From CAYYAU01 sp964469765 [NCBI: uncultured Clostridia bacterium] (lineage in GTDB: Bacteria > UBA6262 > WVXT01 > CAYYAU01), in contig CAYYAU010000007.1 in the NCBI GenBank assembly GCA_964469765.1, positions 1 through 16,164 on the forward strand: a stretch of DNA of 16,164 nt. Reading direction: 5' to 3'. Every line of letters begins with the position of its first letter. Within the stretch, counting starts at the first letter, position 1. The translations under genes were made by a program, and so were the position numbers. Positions 1 to 7,749 of the stretch are shown piece after piece. The notes under the pieces were generated by a model that did no database searches, was not told the DNA's origin, and saw only the letters and a program-made list of their open reading frames with translations.

Positions 1-1104
1 CCAATAACAGGCATTCCCATTGCATTAGCTGTAGTATATTTAACATTCAAATTAATAAGATTTATTGGAGAAAATATCATTCAGTATATTTTTGATCCTT
101 TATTTGAGAATATTTGGGGACATTTGATGATGAAACTCTCTTTTATTTTAGGCTCAGAGGGTTTTATGCACAATATATTAATTGGGGAGTTGTTTGAAGG
201 GAAAATAAAATTTGTAGAATCTATGGGTGTTTTAACAACAGGTTTATATGTTCCATTTGCTATGGTGCTTCCTTATGTGTTTTCATTCTATCTAGTTTTA
301 AGTTTTTTAGAAGATTCGGGATATTTACCTCGTTTTGGTGTTTTGATTGATGCTCTAATGCATAAAGTTGGTTTACATGGCTTAGCAATAATTCCGATGA
401 TGTTAGGATTAGGATGCAATGTGCCAGGAGCATTGGCTACAAGAATATTAGAGACTAAAAAGGAAAGGTTTATAGCAGCAACACTTATGGCAATATGTGT
501 TCCATGTATGGCGCAGATTGCTATGGTTATTGGACTTATAGGTAGGTTTGGTACAAAAGCCTTTTTTCTTGTATTTGGAACTTTATTTATTGTATGGATA
601 ATATTAGGTATTATTCAGAATATCTTTTTAAAAGGCGAAAGCCCTGAGATTTTTATAGAGATACCACCTTACAGATTACCTTACTTATCTTCCCTCATAA
701 AAAAAATTTTTATAAGAATTAAGTTGTTCATTAAAGAAGCTATCCCTTACGTGCTTCTCGGTGTGCTTTTTGTAAATATTCTTTATAGCTTTGGGATTAT
801 TAGTTTCATCAGTAAAATTACTAAACCAGTTGTAACAGGAGTTTTTGGCTTGCCAAAGAAGGCTGTTGGGGCATTATTAATTGGCTTTTTAAGAAAGGAT
901 GTTGCTGTTGGAATGCTTTCTCCTATTGGGTTAACAATGAAACAGCTTGTAATTGCATCTGTAATATTAACAATGTATTTTCCTTGTGTTGCTACTTTTA
1001 CTATTCTCATTAAAGAATTAGGAATAAAGGATATGTTTAAAGCAACACTCATTATGATAATTGCTACTTTTATTGTTGGAGCAATATTAAATTTAATTTT
1101 ATAA
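1..1104 (+). CDS. feoB: Ferrous iron transport protein B, C-terminal part (5' end outside window)
   Basis: This is the membrane part of a FeoB-type Fe(II) transporter in the inner membrane. The reading frame is open from base 1, so the gene continues upstream, where the GTPase domain should lie. The visible 367 residues hold many hydrophobic segments and two gate-like motifs. The first includes SGYLPRFGVLIDALM, GLGCNVPGALATR and CVPCMAQIAM (codons near 493-516). The second includes GFLRKDVAVGML (about 886-921) and MYFPCVATF (about 973-999). The GCNVPGALATR and FLRKD motifs are characteristic of FeoB. The usual PFMSCxARLPV stretch of proteobacterial FeoB is replaced here by CVPCMAQIAM, a form I associate with divergent or archaeal-like FeoB proteins. 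No FeoA is visible. I am sure of the family; iron as the substrate is inferred from it. Confidence 0.9.
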   Translation, partial: PITGIPIALAVVYLTFKLIRFIGENIIQYIFDPLFENIWGHLMMKLSFILGSEGFMHNILIGELFEGKIKFVESMGVLTTGLYVPFAMVLPYVFSFYLVLSFLEDSGYLPRFGVLIDALMHKVGLHGLAIIPMMLGLGCNVPGALATRILETKKERFIAATLMAICVPCMAQIAMVIGLIGRFGTKAFFLVFGTLFIVWIILGIIQNIFLKGESPEIFIEIPPYRLPYLSSLIKKIFIRIKLFIKEAIPYVLLGVLFVNILYSFGIISFISKITKPVVTGVFGLPKKAVGALLIGFLRKDVAVGMLSPIGLTMKQLVIASVILTMYFPCVATFTILIKELGIKDMFKATLIMIIATFIVGAILNLIL

Positions 1105-1110
1105 TTCTGT

Positions 1111-1157
1111 AGAAAGACTTCATCTTATTGGGAAGTATTTTTCTATTAAATTTTTTT
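1111..1157 (+). terminator. Possible weak terminator after feoB
   Basis: An imperfect hairpin begins 6 bases after the feoB stop. AGAAA (1111-1115) pairs with TTTCT (1140-1144), and ACTTC (1117-1121) with GAAGT (1132-1136), around a 10-base loop with an internal bulge. A T-run follows only at 1151-1157, after a gap. The stem is AT-rich and the T-run is displaced, so this is tentative. Confidence 0.3.
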
Positions 1158-1158
1158 C

Positions 1159-1187
1159 TTGACTTAATTTTAAAAAAAATATATATT
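1159..1187 (+). promoter_or_regulatory. Sigma-70-type promoter of the polyamine operon
   Basis: TTGACT (-35, 1159-1164) is followed by a 17-base, A-rich spacer and TATATT (-10, 1182-1187). The predicted start point is near 1194, giving a leader of about 70 bases before speD. I see no clear riboswitch or attenuator in the leader. Confidence 0.65.
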
Positions 1188-1262
1188 TCTATTCGGGAAG
1201 GAAAAAACCAATAGAAGATTCGTTTTTATTCAATTAACTCGGTTGTAAAAAGGAGGTGAGAA

Positions 1263-1679
1263 ATGAAAGCCCTGGGAAGACATTTAATAGCTGAGTTTTA
1301 TGGGTGTTCAAAGGAACTATTAAATTCTCCTGAGAAGATTGAACAGATTATGTGTTCAGCTGCCCAACGGGCAAGTGCAACTATTATTAACTCAATTTTT
1401 CATCCCTTCCAACCATATGGAGTAAGTGGTGTTATTGTGATAGCTGAATCTCACTTTGCTATTCATACCTGGCCTGAATATAAGTTTGCATCTATTGATT
1501 TGTATACATGTGGAGAAGATGTTAATCCGTGGATAGCTTATAATTACCTTTGCGAGATTTTTAAACCACAACATTCAAGTATAATGGAATTAAAAAGAGG
1601 GGTGATTCATCAAAGAAATCTTCGTCATAAACCAATAAAAACAGAAGAGTTTCTTGATAAGATAGGAGTTAATCATTGA
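1263..1679 (+). CDS. speD: S-adenosylmethionine decarboxylase proenzyme (class 1b, Thermotoga/Bacillus type)
   Basis: This enzyme decarboxylates S-adenosylmethionine to give the aminopropyl donor for spermidine and related polyamines. The proenzyme cleaves itself at Glu62-Ser63, and Ser63 becomes the pyruvoyl cofactor. The motif ESHFAIHTWPEY places Ser63, His68 and Cys83 (in YTCG) exactly where they lie in the Thermotoga maritima enzyme as I recall it. At 138 residues the length is normal for this short class, which works as a dimer of alpha-beta units. The ATG has a very strong Shine-Dalgarno site, AGGAGGTGAG at 1251-1260. It is the first gene of an operon behind the promoter at 1159-1187. 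The start codon of speE overlaps its TGA stop. Confidence 0.97.
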   Translation: MKALGRHLIAEFYGCSKELLNSPEKIEQIMCSAAQRASATIINSIFHPFQPYGVSGVIVIAESHFAIHTWPEYKFASIDLYTCGEDVNPWIAYNYLCEIFKPQHSSIMELKRGVIHQRNLRHKPIKTEEFLDKIGVNH

Positions 1680-2605
1680 GTTTGCAGATTTCAAAAACGA
1701 AAGGCACTTGGATTAAAGAAAGGTTTACTCCATATGAAGTCCATTCCCACCGATTAAAGAAAATCTATCTCAAGAAAAAAACAAAATTCCAAAATTTAGT
1801 TTTGGCAGATACATACTCATTTGGTAAATGTTTAATTTTAGATAACGAAGTCCAGTCTGCATATAAGGATGAGTTTATTTATCATGAGTGTTTAGTTCAT
1901 CCTTCTATGATTCTTCATCCAAACCCTAAGTATGTATTGATTTTAGGTGGTGGCGAAGGAGCTACATTAAGGGAAGTAGTAAAATATAAATCTTTAAAGA
2001 AAGTGGTTATGGTTGATATTGATGTTGAGGTTGTAAAATTTTGTAAAAAATATTTAAAAGAATGGCATCAAGGAGCATTTGATAATCCAAAAACACATCT
2101 GATTTTTGATGATGCAAGGAAGTATGTTGAACAAACAGATTTAGAATTTGATATAATAATTTCTGATTTGCCAGATCCTGTTGAGAAAGGGCCTGCACGG
2201 TTGCTTTATACAAAGGAGTTTTATACCGCTATAAAGAAACGGCTGAAAAAAAATGGTATTTTTTCTATGCAAGCAGGTTCATTAAGTCTACCGCAATTTT
2301 CATTCCATAGAGTTATTTATTGGACAGTAAGGAGTGTTTTTAAAAATATATTTCCTTACTATGAGTTTGTCGGTTCTTTTGATGTTCCTTGGGCATTTAT
2401 TTTTGCATCTAATATGTATAATCCTAAAAATTTTAATATTAACAAAGTTGAAAAAGTACTTAAACAAAGAAATATTAAAAATTTAAAATTTTATAATGGA
2501 GAAACTCATCACAAGATTTTTGTCATTCCTCCTTATTTAAAGAGTTTATATAATAAACAGAAACGGATAAATAAGGATAACTTTCCAATTTCATTTTTTA
2601 AATAG
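1676..2605 (+). CDS. speE: Spermidine synthase family aminopropyltransferase (Thermus-type, probably agmatine/triamine-accepting)
   Basis: This cytosolic enzyme transfers aminopropyl groups from decarboxylated S-adenosylmethionine to an amine. Visible motifs are YHE (69-71), the nucleotide-binding GGGEGATLRE (91-100), the acidic VDID (113-116), DDARKY (145-150) and the catalytic loop SDLPDP (163-168), followed by GPARLLYTKEFY. The stretch EWHQGAFDNP (129-138) is nearly identical to my recollection of Thermus thermophilus SpeE, which uses agmatine and triamines. Canonical putrescine enzymes carry GGGDG rather than GGGEG here. The start is TTG at 1676, overlapping the speD stop by 4 bases (1676-1679), with AGGAG at 1664-1668. 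No ATG fits near the family N-terminus. Family is certain; the acceptor substrate is inferred. Confidence 0.94.
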   Translation: MSLQISKTKGTWIKERFTPYEVHSHRLKKIYLKKKTKFQNLVLADTYSFGKCLILDNEVQSAYKDEFIYHECLVHPSMILHPNPKYVLILGGGEGATLREVVKYKSLKKVVMVDIDVEVVKFCKKYLKEWHQGAFDNPKTHLIFDDARKYVEQTDLEFDIIISDLPDPVEKGPARLLYTKEFYTAIKKRLKKNGIFSMQAGSLSLPQFSFHRVIYWTVRSVFKNIFPYYEFVGSFDVPWAFIFASNMYNPKNFNINKVEKVLKQRNIKNLKFYNGETHHKIFVIPPYLKSLYNKQKRINKDNFPISFFK

Positions 2606-2657
2606 AGTTTAAAGATTTAATATATGAAAATCAATAATATTAGCCAAGAGAATAGAA

Positions 2658-4115
2658 TTGAAGAAGATTCACTACAAAGCTCCTATTTTTGAAACACTTA
2701 TTAAATATGCAAACAAAAATGTTACCTCATTCCATACTCCTGGGCACAAAAGTGGAAGAGGTGTTCTTCCAGAGTTAAAAGGTTATACTGGAGAGAAGTT
2801 TTTTTCTTTAGATGTAACCACGTTCCCCTCCGTTGATTCTCTCCATACCCCACAACGATGTATAAGAAAAGCTCAAAAACTTATGGCGGATCTCTACGGA
2901 GTTAAAGAGTCTTTTTTTCTGATTAATGGTTCAACTGTTGGAAATGAAGCGATGTTTCTTTCTGCATGTAGTCCAGGAGATTCCGTGATTCTTTCAAGAA
3001 ATATACATAAATCAGTTATATCTGCTATTATCCTTTCAGGGGTATGGCCAATCTGGATTCAGCCAGAAGTGGACCAGAATTTAGATATTATATTTGATAA
3101 TTTTCCTGAGAAAATTGAAAATGCCTTAATAAACTTTCCTGAGGCAAAAGCTGTATTTGTTACAACCCCTACATATAATGGGATTGTTTGCGATATAAAA
3201 AAGATTTCAAAGATGGTTCACTCTCACAAAAAACTTCTGTTAGTAGATGAGGCATGGGGAGCTCATTTAAGGTTTAATGATAAACTTCCTCCCTCTGCAG
3301 TAGATGCAGATGCAGATATGGTTGTACATAGTATCCATAAGACACTTTCAGCTTTCAGTCAGGGTTCTGTTTTACATTTAGATTCAGATGTGGTTGACTC
3401 TGCAAGGGTTGCAAAGGTTGTTTCTTTACTTCAGAGTACCAGCCCTTTTTATCCGATTTTAGCTTCTTTAGACCTTGCAAGAAAACAGATGGCTTTAAAT
3501 GGGGAAAGAATCTGGGACAGGATTTTATATTTAAGTAGATGGGCAAGAAATAAATTGAAAAGATTGAGAAGGTTAAGACTTCTTGAAAATAAAGATTTAA
3601 GTAAAGAGTATTATCTTGATATTACAAAAATAACTGTTAATGTTACCAAAACAGGAATTCCCGGTTATGAGATTGCAAATATATTGAATAAGAAATATTC
3701 CATTCAGGTAGATTGTAGTGATTTATTTAATATAATTGCTATTCTTGGCGTAGGATCAAATAAAGAGGATTTAAAAAAATTAGTTGACAGTTTAGAAGAT
3801 ATTGATATAAAATATAGAGCTAACAAAATGAGGTTTGATACATTAGCCCTTCCTTCGTTATCTACAGAGATGGTGGTTTCGCCGAGGGATGCTCTTTTAG
3901 GAAAAAGATTTAAAGAGGTTTCGCTTAAAGATTCTATTGGACATATAAGTGCGGAAACTTTAACTCCATATCCTCCGGGGATTCCTATTCTTATTCCAGG
4001 AGAAAGAATTAGTGAGGAGATAGTTGAGTATTTGGAAAAGCTTAATTTATACGGCATTGAGATTTCAGGAAGGAAAGAAAAAAGGATAGAGAAAATAAAG
4101 GTTGTTGAATTATGA
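2658..4115 (+). CDS. speA: Orn/Lys/Arg decarboxylase, aminotransferase fold, probable arginine decarboxylase
   Basis: This is a PLP-dependent decarboxylase of the group that includes Bacillus subtilis SpeA; at 485 residues it is of normal size. Its likely reaction is arginine to agmatine. Seen in the protein are the N-terminal FHTPGHKSG (25-33), the cofactor-binding VDEAWGAH with Asp197 (196-203), and HSIHKTLSAFSQ with the Schiff-base Lys228. The C-terminal domain has the PYPPGIPILIPGE motif typical of the family. The start is TTG at 2658; the nearest upstream in-frame triplet that matters is a stop at 2625, and only a weak AAGAG (2646-2650) precedes it. The gap to speE is 52 bases. Its stop overlaps the next gene (ATGA). 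Lysine or ornithine as substrate cannot be excluded, but the Thermus-type SpeE alongside favours arginine. Confidence 0.9.
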   Translation: MKKIHYKAPIFETLIKYANKNVTSFHTPGHKSGRGVLPELKGYTGEKFFSLDVTTFPSVDSLHTPQRCIRKAQKLMADLYGVKESFFLINGSTVGNEAMFLSACSPGDSVILSRNIHKSVISAIILSGVWPIWIQPEVDQNLDIIFDNFPEKIENALINFPEAKAVFVTTPTYNGIVCDIKKISKMVHSHKKLLLVDEAWGAHLRFNDKLPPSAVDADADMVVHSIHKTLSAFSQGSVLHLDSDVVDSARVAKVVSLLQSTSPFYPILASLDLARKQMALNGERIWDRILYLSRWARNKLKRLRRLRLLENKDLSKEYYLDITKITVNVTKTGIPGYEIANILNKKYSIQVDCSDLFNIIAILGVGSNKEDLKKLVDSLEDIDIKYRANKMRFDTLALPSLSTEMVVSPRDALLGKRFKEVSLKDSIGHISAETLTPYPPGIPILIPGERISEEIVEYLEKLNLYGIEISGRKEKRIEKIKVVEL

Positions 4116-4474
4116 AGAAAAGAAAAAAAGCTTTAACTCAACAGGAGATTAAAAAAATAAAGAAACAGTTATATTATCTTAGAGATGAAATGTTATCTAC
4201 TGTAAAAAAGAATAAAGAGAATAATTCTTTTAGTGTTGAAGTGGGGGATAGTATAGATTTTGCTACAGATTCTTCTGCTAAGGAGATGCTGTTTGAACTT
4301 ACTGATGCTGAACGGAATATTTTAAGACAAATTGAAGATGCATTGAAAAAATTGGATAAGAAGACTTACGGGATATGTGAAAGATGCGGAAAATCTATTA
4401 CTAAAAAAAGGTTAAGAATAAAACCATATGCAAAGTATTGTATTAAATGTAAAACAGTATTAGAAAAAATATAA
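4112..4474 (+). CDS. DksA/TraR-family zinc-finger transcription factor
   Basis: This 120-residue protein probably binds RNA polymerase through the secondary channel. The N-terminal half is a charged helical region, probably a coiled coil. It includes DSIDFA (46-51), which fits the DxxDxA tip motif that DksA needs for activity. The C-terminal zinc finger has Cys89, Cys92, Cys110 and Cys113 (CX2C-X17-CX2C). It is shorter than E. coli DksA (151 residues), as is usual for TraR/YteA/DksA-like members of many phyla. Its ATG overlaps the stop of the decarboxylase gene (4112-4115), implying translational coupling, and a terminator follows 27 bases after its stop. Family is firm; its regulon is unknown. 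Confidence 0.92.
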   Translation: MKKRKKALTQQEIKKIKKQLYYLRDEMLSTVKKNKENNSFSVEVGDSIDFATDSSAKEMLFELTDAERNILRQIEDALKKLDKKTYGICERCGKSITKKRLRIKPYAKYCIKCKTVLEKI

Positions 4475-4501
4475 AACTGAAAAATAAAGATATTTTTATA
4501 T

Positions 4502-4528
4502 AAAGCAGGATGGAATATCCTGCTTTTT
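4502..4528 (+). terminator. Intrinsic terminator of the polyamine operon
   Basis: There is a perfect 10-bp stem, AAAGCAGGAT (4502-4511) with ATCCTGCTTT (4517-4526), around the 5-base loop GGAAT. The 3' arm runs into five T's (4524-4528). It lies 27 bases after the dksA-like stop and separates the polyamine and sugar operons. Confidence 0.9.
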
Positions 4529-4567
4529 AATTTTATATAAGAAAGAGTCGGTTTTTCTGGTTTTTTC

Positions 4568-4596
4568 TTTACTTTCTTCTAATAATATGTTATATT
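4568..4596 (+). promoter_or_regulatory. Sigma-70-type promoter of the trehalose/GH65 operon
   Basis: TTTACT (-35, 4568-4573), a 17-base spacer and TATATT (-10, 4591-4596) lie just after the terminator and 35 bases before the GT20 start codon. No other convincing promoter appears in the short gaps further down the operon, so it may serve all five genes. Confidence 0.6.
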
Positions 4597-4631
4597 ATCA
4601 ATATTAGAAAAATAAGAAAGAGGATAACTTT

Positions 4632-6104
4632 ATGCTTAGGGTGTGGAATAAGTCAATAGTTGTTGATTTGGTCAGAGAAAAATTATCTGATGTATGCTTT
4701 ATTGTTGTTTCAAATCGACAACCATATATTCATAGGTTTGTAAAGGGAAAGATTGAATGTATAAAAGGTCCGGGAGGTGTGATTACTGCATTGGATCCTG
4801 TTATGCGCGAATTAAAAGGGTTGTGGGTTTGTTCAGGAACCGGGGAGGCTGATAGAATGGTGGCTAAGGATTCAAAGGTAAAGGTTCCACCTGAGAATCC
4901 TAGTTATGTGCTGAAGTATGTGTGGCTTACTAAGGAAGAAAATCTTGGGTACTATTATGGTTTTTCTAATCAGGCTCTTTGGCCATTGATGCATTTGGTT
5001 TATGTAAGGCCTGTGATAAGAGAAGAGGATTGGATAGTTTACAAAGAGGTAAACAAAAAGTTTGCAAAGGCTATTTATGAAGAAATTAAAGATAAAAAGG
5101 CGGTTGTGTTTGTTCAGGATTATCATTTAGCTTTGGTAAGTAAGTACCTTAAGGAGATTAAACCAGATGTCATTACGCTTCTTTTTTGGCATATTCCATG
5201 GCCTACATATGATATATTAAGAATTCTTCCTCAGAAACAAGAGTTACTTGAAGGTCTTTTATCTTACGACCTTTTAGGATTTCATATTCGCTATTTCTGT
5301 AATAACTTCTTAGATGGTGTTATAAATGAGTTAGAAAGTAAAATAAATAGAGAAAATTTCTCAGCTGTGTTTAGAGGTCATACAACTTTAATAAGGTCTT
5401 ATCCAATAAGTGTGGATTTTGAAGGAATAAACACATTTGCAAACACTTCTTCAGTTGAGGGCGCTATGAAAAATTTATCTGAGGAGTTTGGACTTTCAGA
5501 TAAAAAGATTATTGTAGGTTTAGATAGAATTGATTATACAAAAGGAATTCCTGAAAGGATTTTGGGAATTGATAAGTTGTTTGAATTGCATCCAGAGCTT
5601 AAAGAGAAAATTGTTTTTATTCAAATGGGTGAGATTTCTAGAATACATCTATCTCAATATAAACATCTGAATGATGAAATAAATGCACTTGTAGAAGAGG
5701 TTAACTTTAAGCATGGGCATTCCTTATGGAAACCTATAATTTTTGTAAGACGACACTTATCTTTTAATGAACTTTTAGCATTTTATAGATTAGCAGATAT
5801 TTGTATAATTACTTCGCTCCATGATGGAATGAATTTAGTAGCTAAAGAGTATATATCATCAAGGATAGATGGAAGAGGAGTGATTGTATTAAGCAAGTTT
5901 ACTGGAGCTGCCCGCCAATTGAAGCATGCCCTTCTTGTAAACCCTTACTCTCAAACAGATGTGGCTAACGCTTTATATAGGGCACTTTTTATGAGTAAAG
6001 ATGAGATTGAACAAAGAATGAAAAAATTGCGAAAAAGTGTTCAAAGAAACAACATCTGGCAATGGGTAGGAAATATAATCTCTGATGTTCCAAAGATAGA
6101 ATAA
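4632..6104 (+). CDS. otsA: Trehalose-6-phosphate synthase (GT20)
   Basis: This cytosolic glycosyltransferase should join glucose from a nucleotide sugar to glucose 6-phosphate, giving trehalose 6-phosphate. The GT20 active-site set is complete: VSNR with Arg29, GPGG (46-49), YYYGFSNQALWP (107-118), QDYH with Asp163, WHIPWP with His187, DRIDYTKG with Arg299 and Lys304, and HDGMNLVAKEY with Asp398 and Glu406. The second Trp of the E. coli WFGWSG motif is missing (GLWVCSGTG instead), as in the GT20 subgroup that reads WVAWGSGDADRE. At 490 residues it is slightly longer than E. coli OtsA because of an N-terminal extension of about 20 residues. The ATG has AAAGAGGA at 4617-4624. The next gene carries the matching phosphatase, which supports the call. 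Glucosylglycerol-phosphate synthase is a less likely alternative. Confidence 0.9.
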   Translation: MLRVWNKSIVVDLVREKLSDVCFIVVSNRQPYIHRFVKGKIECIKGPGGVITALDPVMRELKGLWVCSGTGEADRMVAKDSKVKVPPENPSYVLKYVWLTKEENLGYYYGFSNQALWPLMHLVYVRPVIREEDWIVYKEVNKKFAKAIYEEIKDKKAVVFVQDYHLALVSKYLKEIKPDVITLLFWHIPWPTYDILRILPQKQELLEGLLSYDLLGFHIRYFCNNFLDGVINELESKINRENFSAVFRGHTTLIRSYPISVDFEGINTFANTSSVEGAMKNLSEEFGLSDKKIIVGLDRIDYTKGIPERILGIDKLFELHPELKEKIVFIQMGEISRIHLSQYKHLNDEINALVEEVNFKHGHSLWKPIIFVRRHLSFNELLAFYRLADICIITSLHDGMNLVAKEYISSRIDGRGVIVLSKFTGAARQLKHALLVNPYSQTDVANALYRALFMSKDEIEQRMKKLRKSVQRNNIWQWVGNIISDVPKIE

Positions 6105-6113
6105 AATTGTAAT

Positions 6114-6154
6114 GAGAGTATTTACTTAAGGAGAAGTAATGTCTAAATACTCTT
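6114..6154 (+). promoter_or_regulatory. Hairpin presenting the ribosome-binding site and start codon of the betaPGM-OtsB gene
   Basis: GAGTATTTA (6116-6124) is perfectly complementary to TAAATACTC (6144-6152). The stem extends outward by A6115-U6153 and a G6114-U6154 wobble. The 19-base loop (6125-6143) contains both AAGGAG (6128-6133) and the ATG at 6139-6141. The 3' arm is codons 2-5 of the gene. The pairing is seen in the sequence; a role in translation control is inferred. Confidence 0.5.
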
Positions 6155-7734
6155 TTGATGCAGTGGTTTTTGACCTTGACGGTGTTATTACAAGGACCGC
6201 AACTGTTCATGCAAAAGCATGGAAATTAGTGTTTGATGAGTATTTGCATTTAAGAGAAAGACGTAATAATGAGCCGTTTCAGCCATTTACTTATGAAGGA
6301 GATTATCTCCCTTTTGTGGATGGAAAACCAAGATACGATGGTGTTAGGAGTTTTCTTGAATCAAGGGGTATAAGTATTCCCTTTGGAGATCCTAAAGACT
6401 TTCCGGATAAGGAGACTATTTGTGGAATAGGAAATAAAAAGAATTTAAAATTTAATGAGCTTTTAAGAAGTGGAGGAGTTGAGGTATACTTATCAAGTAT
6501 TGAGTTTATAAGAGCACTTAAGAAAGCTAACATTAAAATAGGAATAGCTTCTTCTTCTAAAAACTGTAGGGGTATTCTTCAATCTGCTAATATTGAAGAT
6601 TTATTTGAAACAAGGGTTGATGGAGTTGTCTCAACTGAGCTTGGACTTAAAGGAAAACCCGAAGGAGATATATTTGTTACAGCGGTTCACAATCTAGGAA
6701 CAATTCCTGCAAAGTCTGTAGTTGTAGAGGATGCTGTTTCTGGTCAAGAAGCAGGAAGAAATGGTGGTTTTGGATTGGTGCTTGGTATAGCAAGAAAAAA
6801 TAATGAGAAAGAGCTTCTTGAAAGTGGCGCAGATATTGTGGTAAAAGACTTGTCAGACATAGATATTAAATCAATAGAAAGATGGTTTCATAAAAAGCCT
6901 AAATTACTGTTTAAATTTTGGAATGAATCAAAACAACTATCAAATAAAAAGAATAAAGGTAAGTTGATTTATAATCCCCATTATTTTCATAATCCGAAAT
7001 CGGTTATTTTTAATAGTAACAGTCCTATGTTTTTTCTTGATTATGATGGGACTTTAACGCCGATTGTTGATAGACCAGAGCTTGCGGTTTTAGGGGAAGA
7101 TATGAAAGAAGTGCTTAAGCAACTTTCTAAGCGATACACAGTTGCTATTGTAAGTGGCAGATTAAGGGAAGATGTTCAGAAACTCGTTGGTATTGAGAAT
7201 ATCTTCTATGCAGGAAGTCATGGTTTTGATATTGTAGGTCCCGGAGTTTCAATGATTGAACCGCGGGCAAAACAGTTAATACCTGTTATTGCAGAAGTTA
7301 GTAAAAGATTATCAGTTGAGTTATGTAGTATCCCTGGGATACTTATTGAGGAAAAGAAATTTAGTGTAGCGGTTCATTATCGTTTAGTTGATGAAAAAAG
7401 GTACCTTGGAAGGATTAAGGATTTTGTTTCTGCAATAATCAAAGAAAATTCTAATTTGAAATTAATGCATGGTAAAAAGGTCTTTGAGATATTACCAAAG
7501 ATTGATTGGGATAAAGGTAAAGCTGTAAGATGGATTATGCAGGCACTTAAAGTTTCATGGGAGGATGTTTCTGTAATCTATATAGGTGATGATGTAACAG
7601 ATGAGGATGCCTTCAGAGTGGTTAGAACTCGTGGAACAGCGATATTAGTATCTAATAAAACTAAAGAGTCTTGTGCAGATTTTAGGTTAACTTCTCATAG
7701 TGAGGTCAAAAGATTTTTAGTAAATTTTTGTTAA
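6139..7734 (+). CDS. otsB: Fusion: beta-phosphoglucomutase-like HAD domain + trehalose-6-phosphate phosphatase
   Basis: Two HAD phosphotransferase domains are joined in 531 residues. Residues 1 to about 255 are beta-phosphoglucomutase-like: FDLDGV with Asp12 and Asp14, FVDGKPRYDGVRSFL (59-73), ASSSKN (137-142), KGKPEGD with Lys173, and VEDAVSG (196-202). This domain would turn beta-glucose 1-phosphate into glucose 6-phosphate. After a linker, residues 295-531 are an OtsB phosphatase: LDYDGT with Asp301 and Asp303, VSGR (338-341), AGSHGFD (358-364) and GDDVTDEDAF (483-492). This domain would release trehalose from trehalose 6-phosphate. AAGGAG (6128-6133) sits five bases before the ATG. The single TAA stop is in frame with the next gene (see findings). 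The same domain order occurs in mycobacterial OtsB1 (Rv2006). Domain assignments are firm; activities are inferred. Confidence 0.92.
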   Translation: MSKYSFDAVVFDLDGVITRTATVHAKAWKLVFDEYLHLRERRNNEPFQPFTYEGDYLPFVDGKPRYDGVRSFLESRGISIPFGDPKDFPDKETICGIGNKKNLKFNELLRSGGVEVYLSSIEFIRALKKANIKIGIASSSKNCRGILQSANIEDLFETRVDGVVSTELGLKGKPEGDIFVTAVHNLGTIPAKSVVVEDAVSGQEAGRNGGFGLVLGIARKNNEKELLESGADIVVKDLSDIDIKSIERWFHKKPKLLFKFWNESKQLSNKKNKGKLIYNPHYFHNPKSVIFNSNSPMFFLDYDGTLTPIVDRPELAVLGEDMKEVLKQLSKRYTVAIVSGRLREDVQKLVGIENIFYAGSHGFDIVGPGVSMIEPRAKQLIPVIAEVSKRLSVELCSIPGILIEEKKFSVAVHYRLVDEKRYLGRIKDFVSAIIKENSNLKLMHGKKVFEILPKIDWDKGKAVRWIMQALKVSWEDVSVIYIGDDVTDEDAFRVVRTRGTAILVSNKTKESCADFRLTSHSEVKRFLVNFC

Positions 7735-7749
7735 GGTTATAAAGAAAAA

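Noticed and set aside
2624-2695. Short frame starting at ATG 2624 between speE and the decarboxylase gene
   Set aside because: It is out of frame with the decarboxylase, ends after about 22 codons, has no ribosome-binding site and resembles nothing I know.
3704-4057. Minus-strand open frame of 117 codons inside the decarboxylase gene
   Set aside because: It lies antisense to a conserved C-terminal domain and has no promoter, ribosome-binding site or family likeness.
4632-6104. GT20 as glucosylglycerol-phosphate synthase
   Set aside because: The DYTKGIPER and HIPWP motifs and the linked trehalose-6-phosphate phosphatase fit OtsA better than cyanobacterial GgpS, which has DYVKGTKE and HTPFP as I recall.
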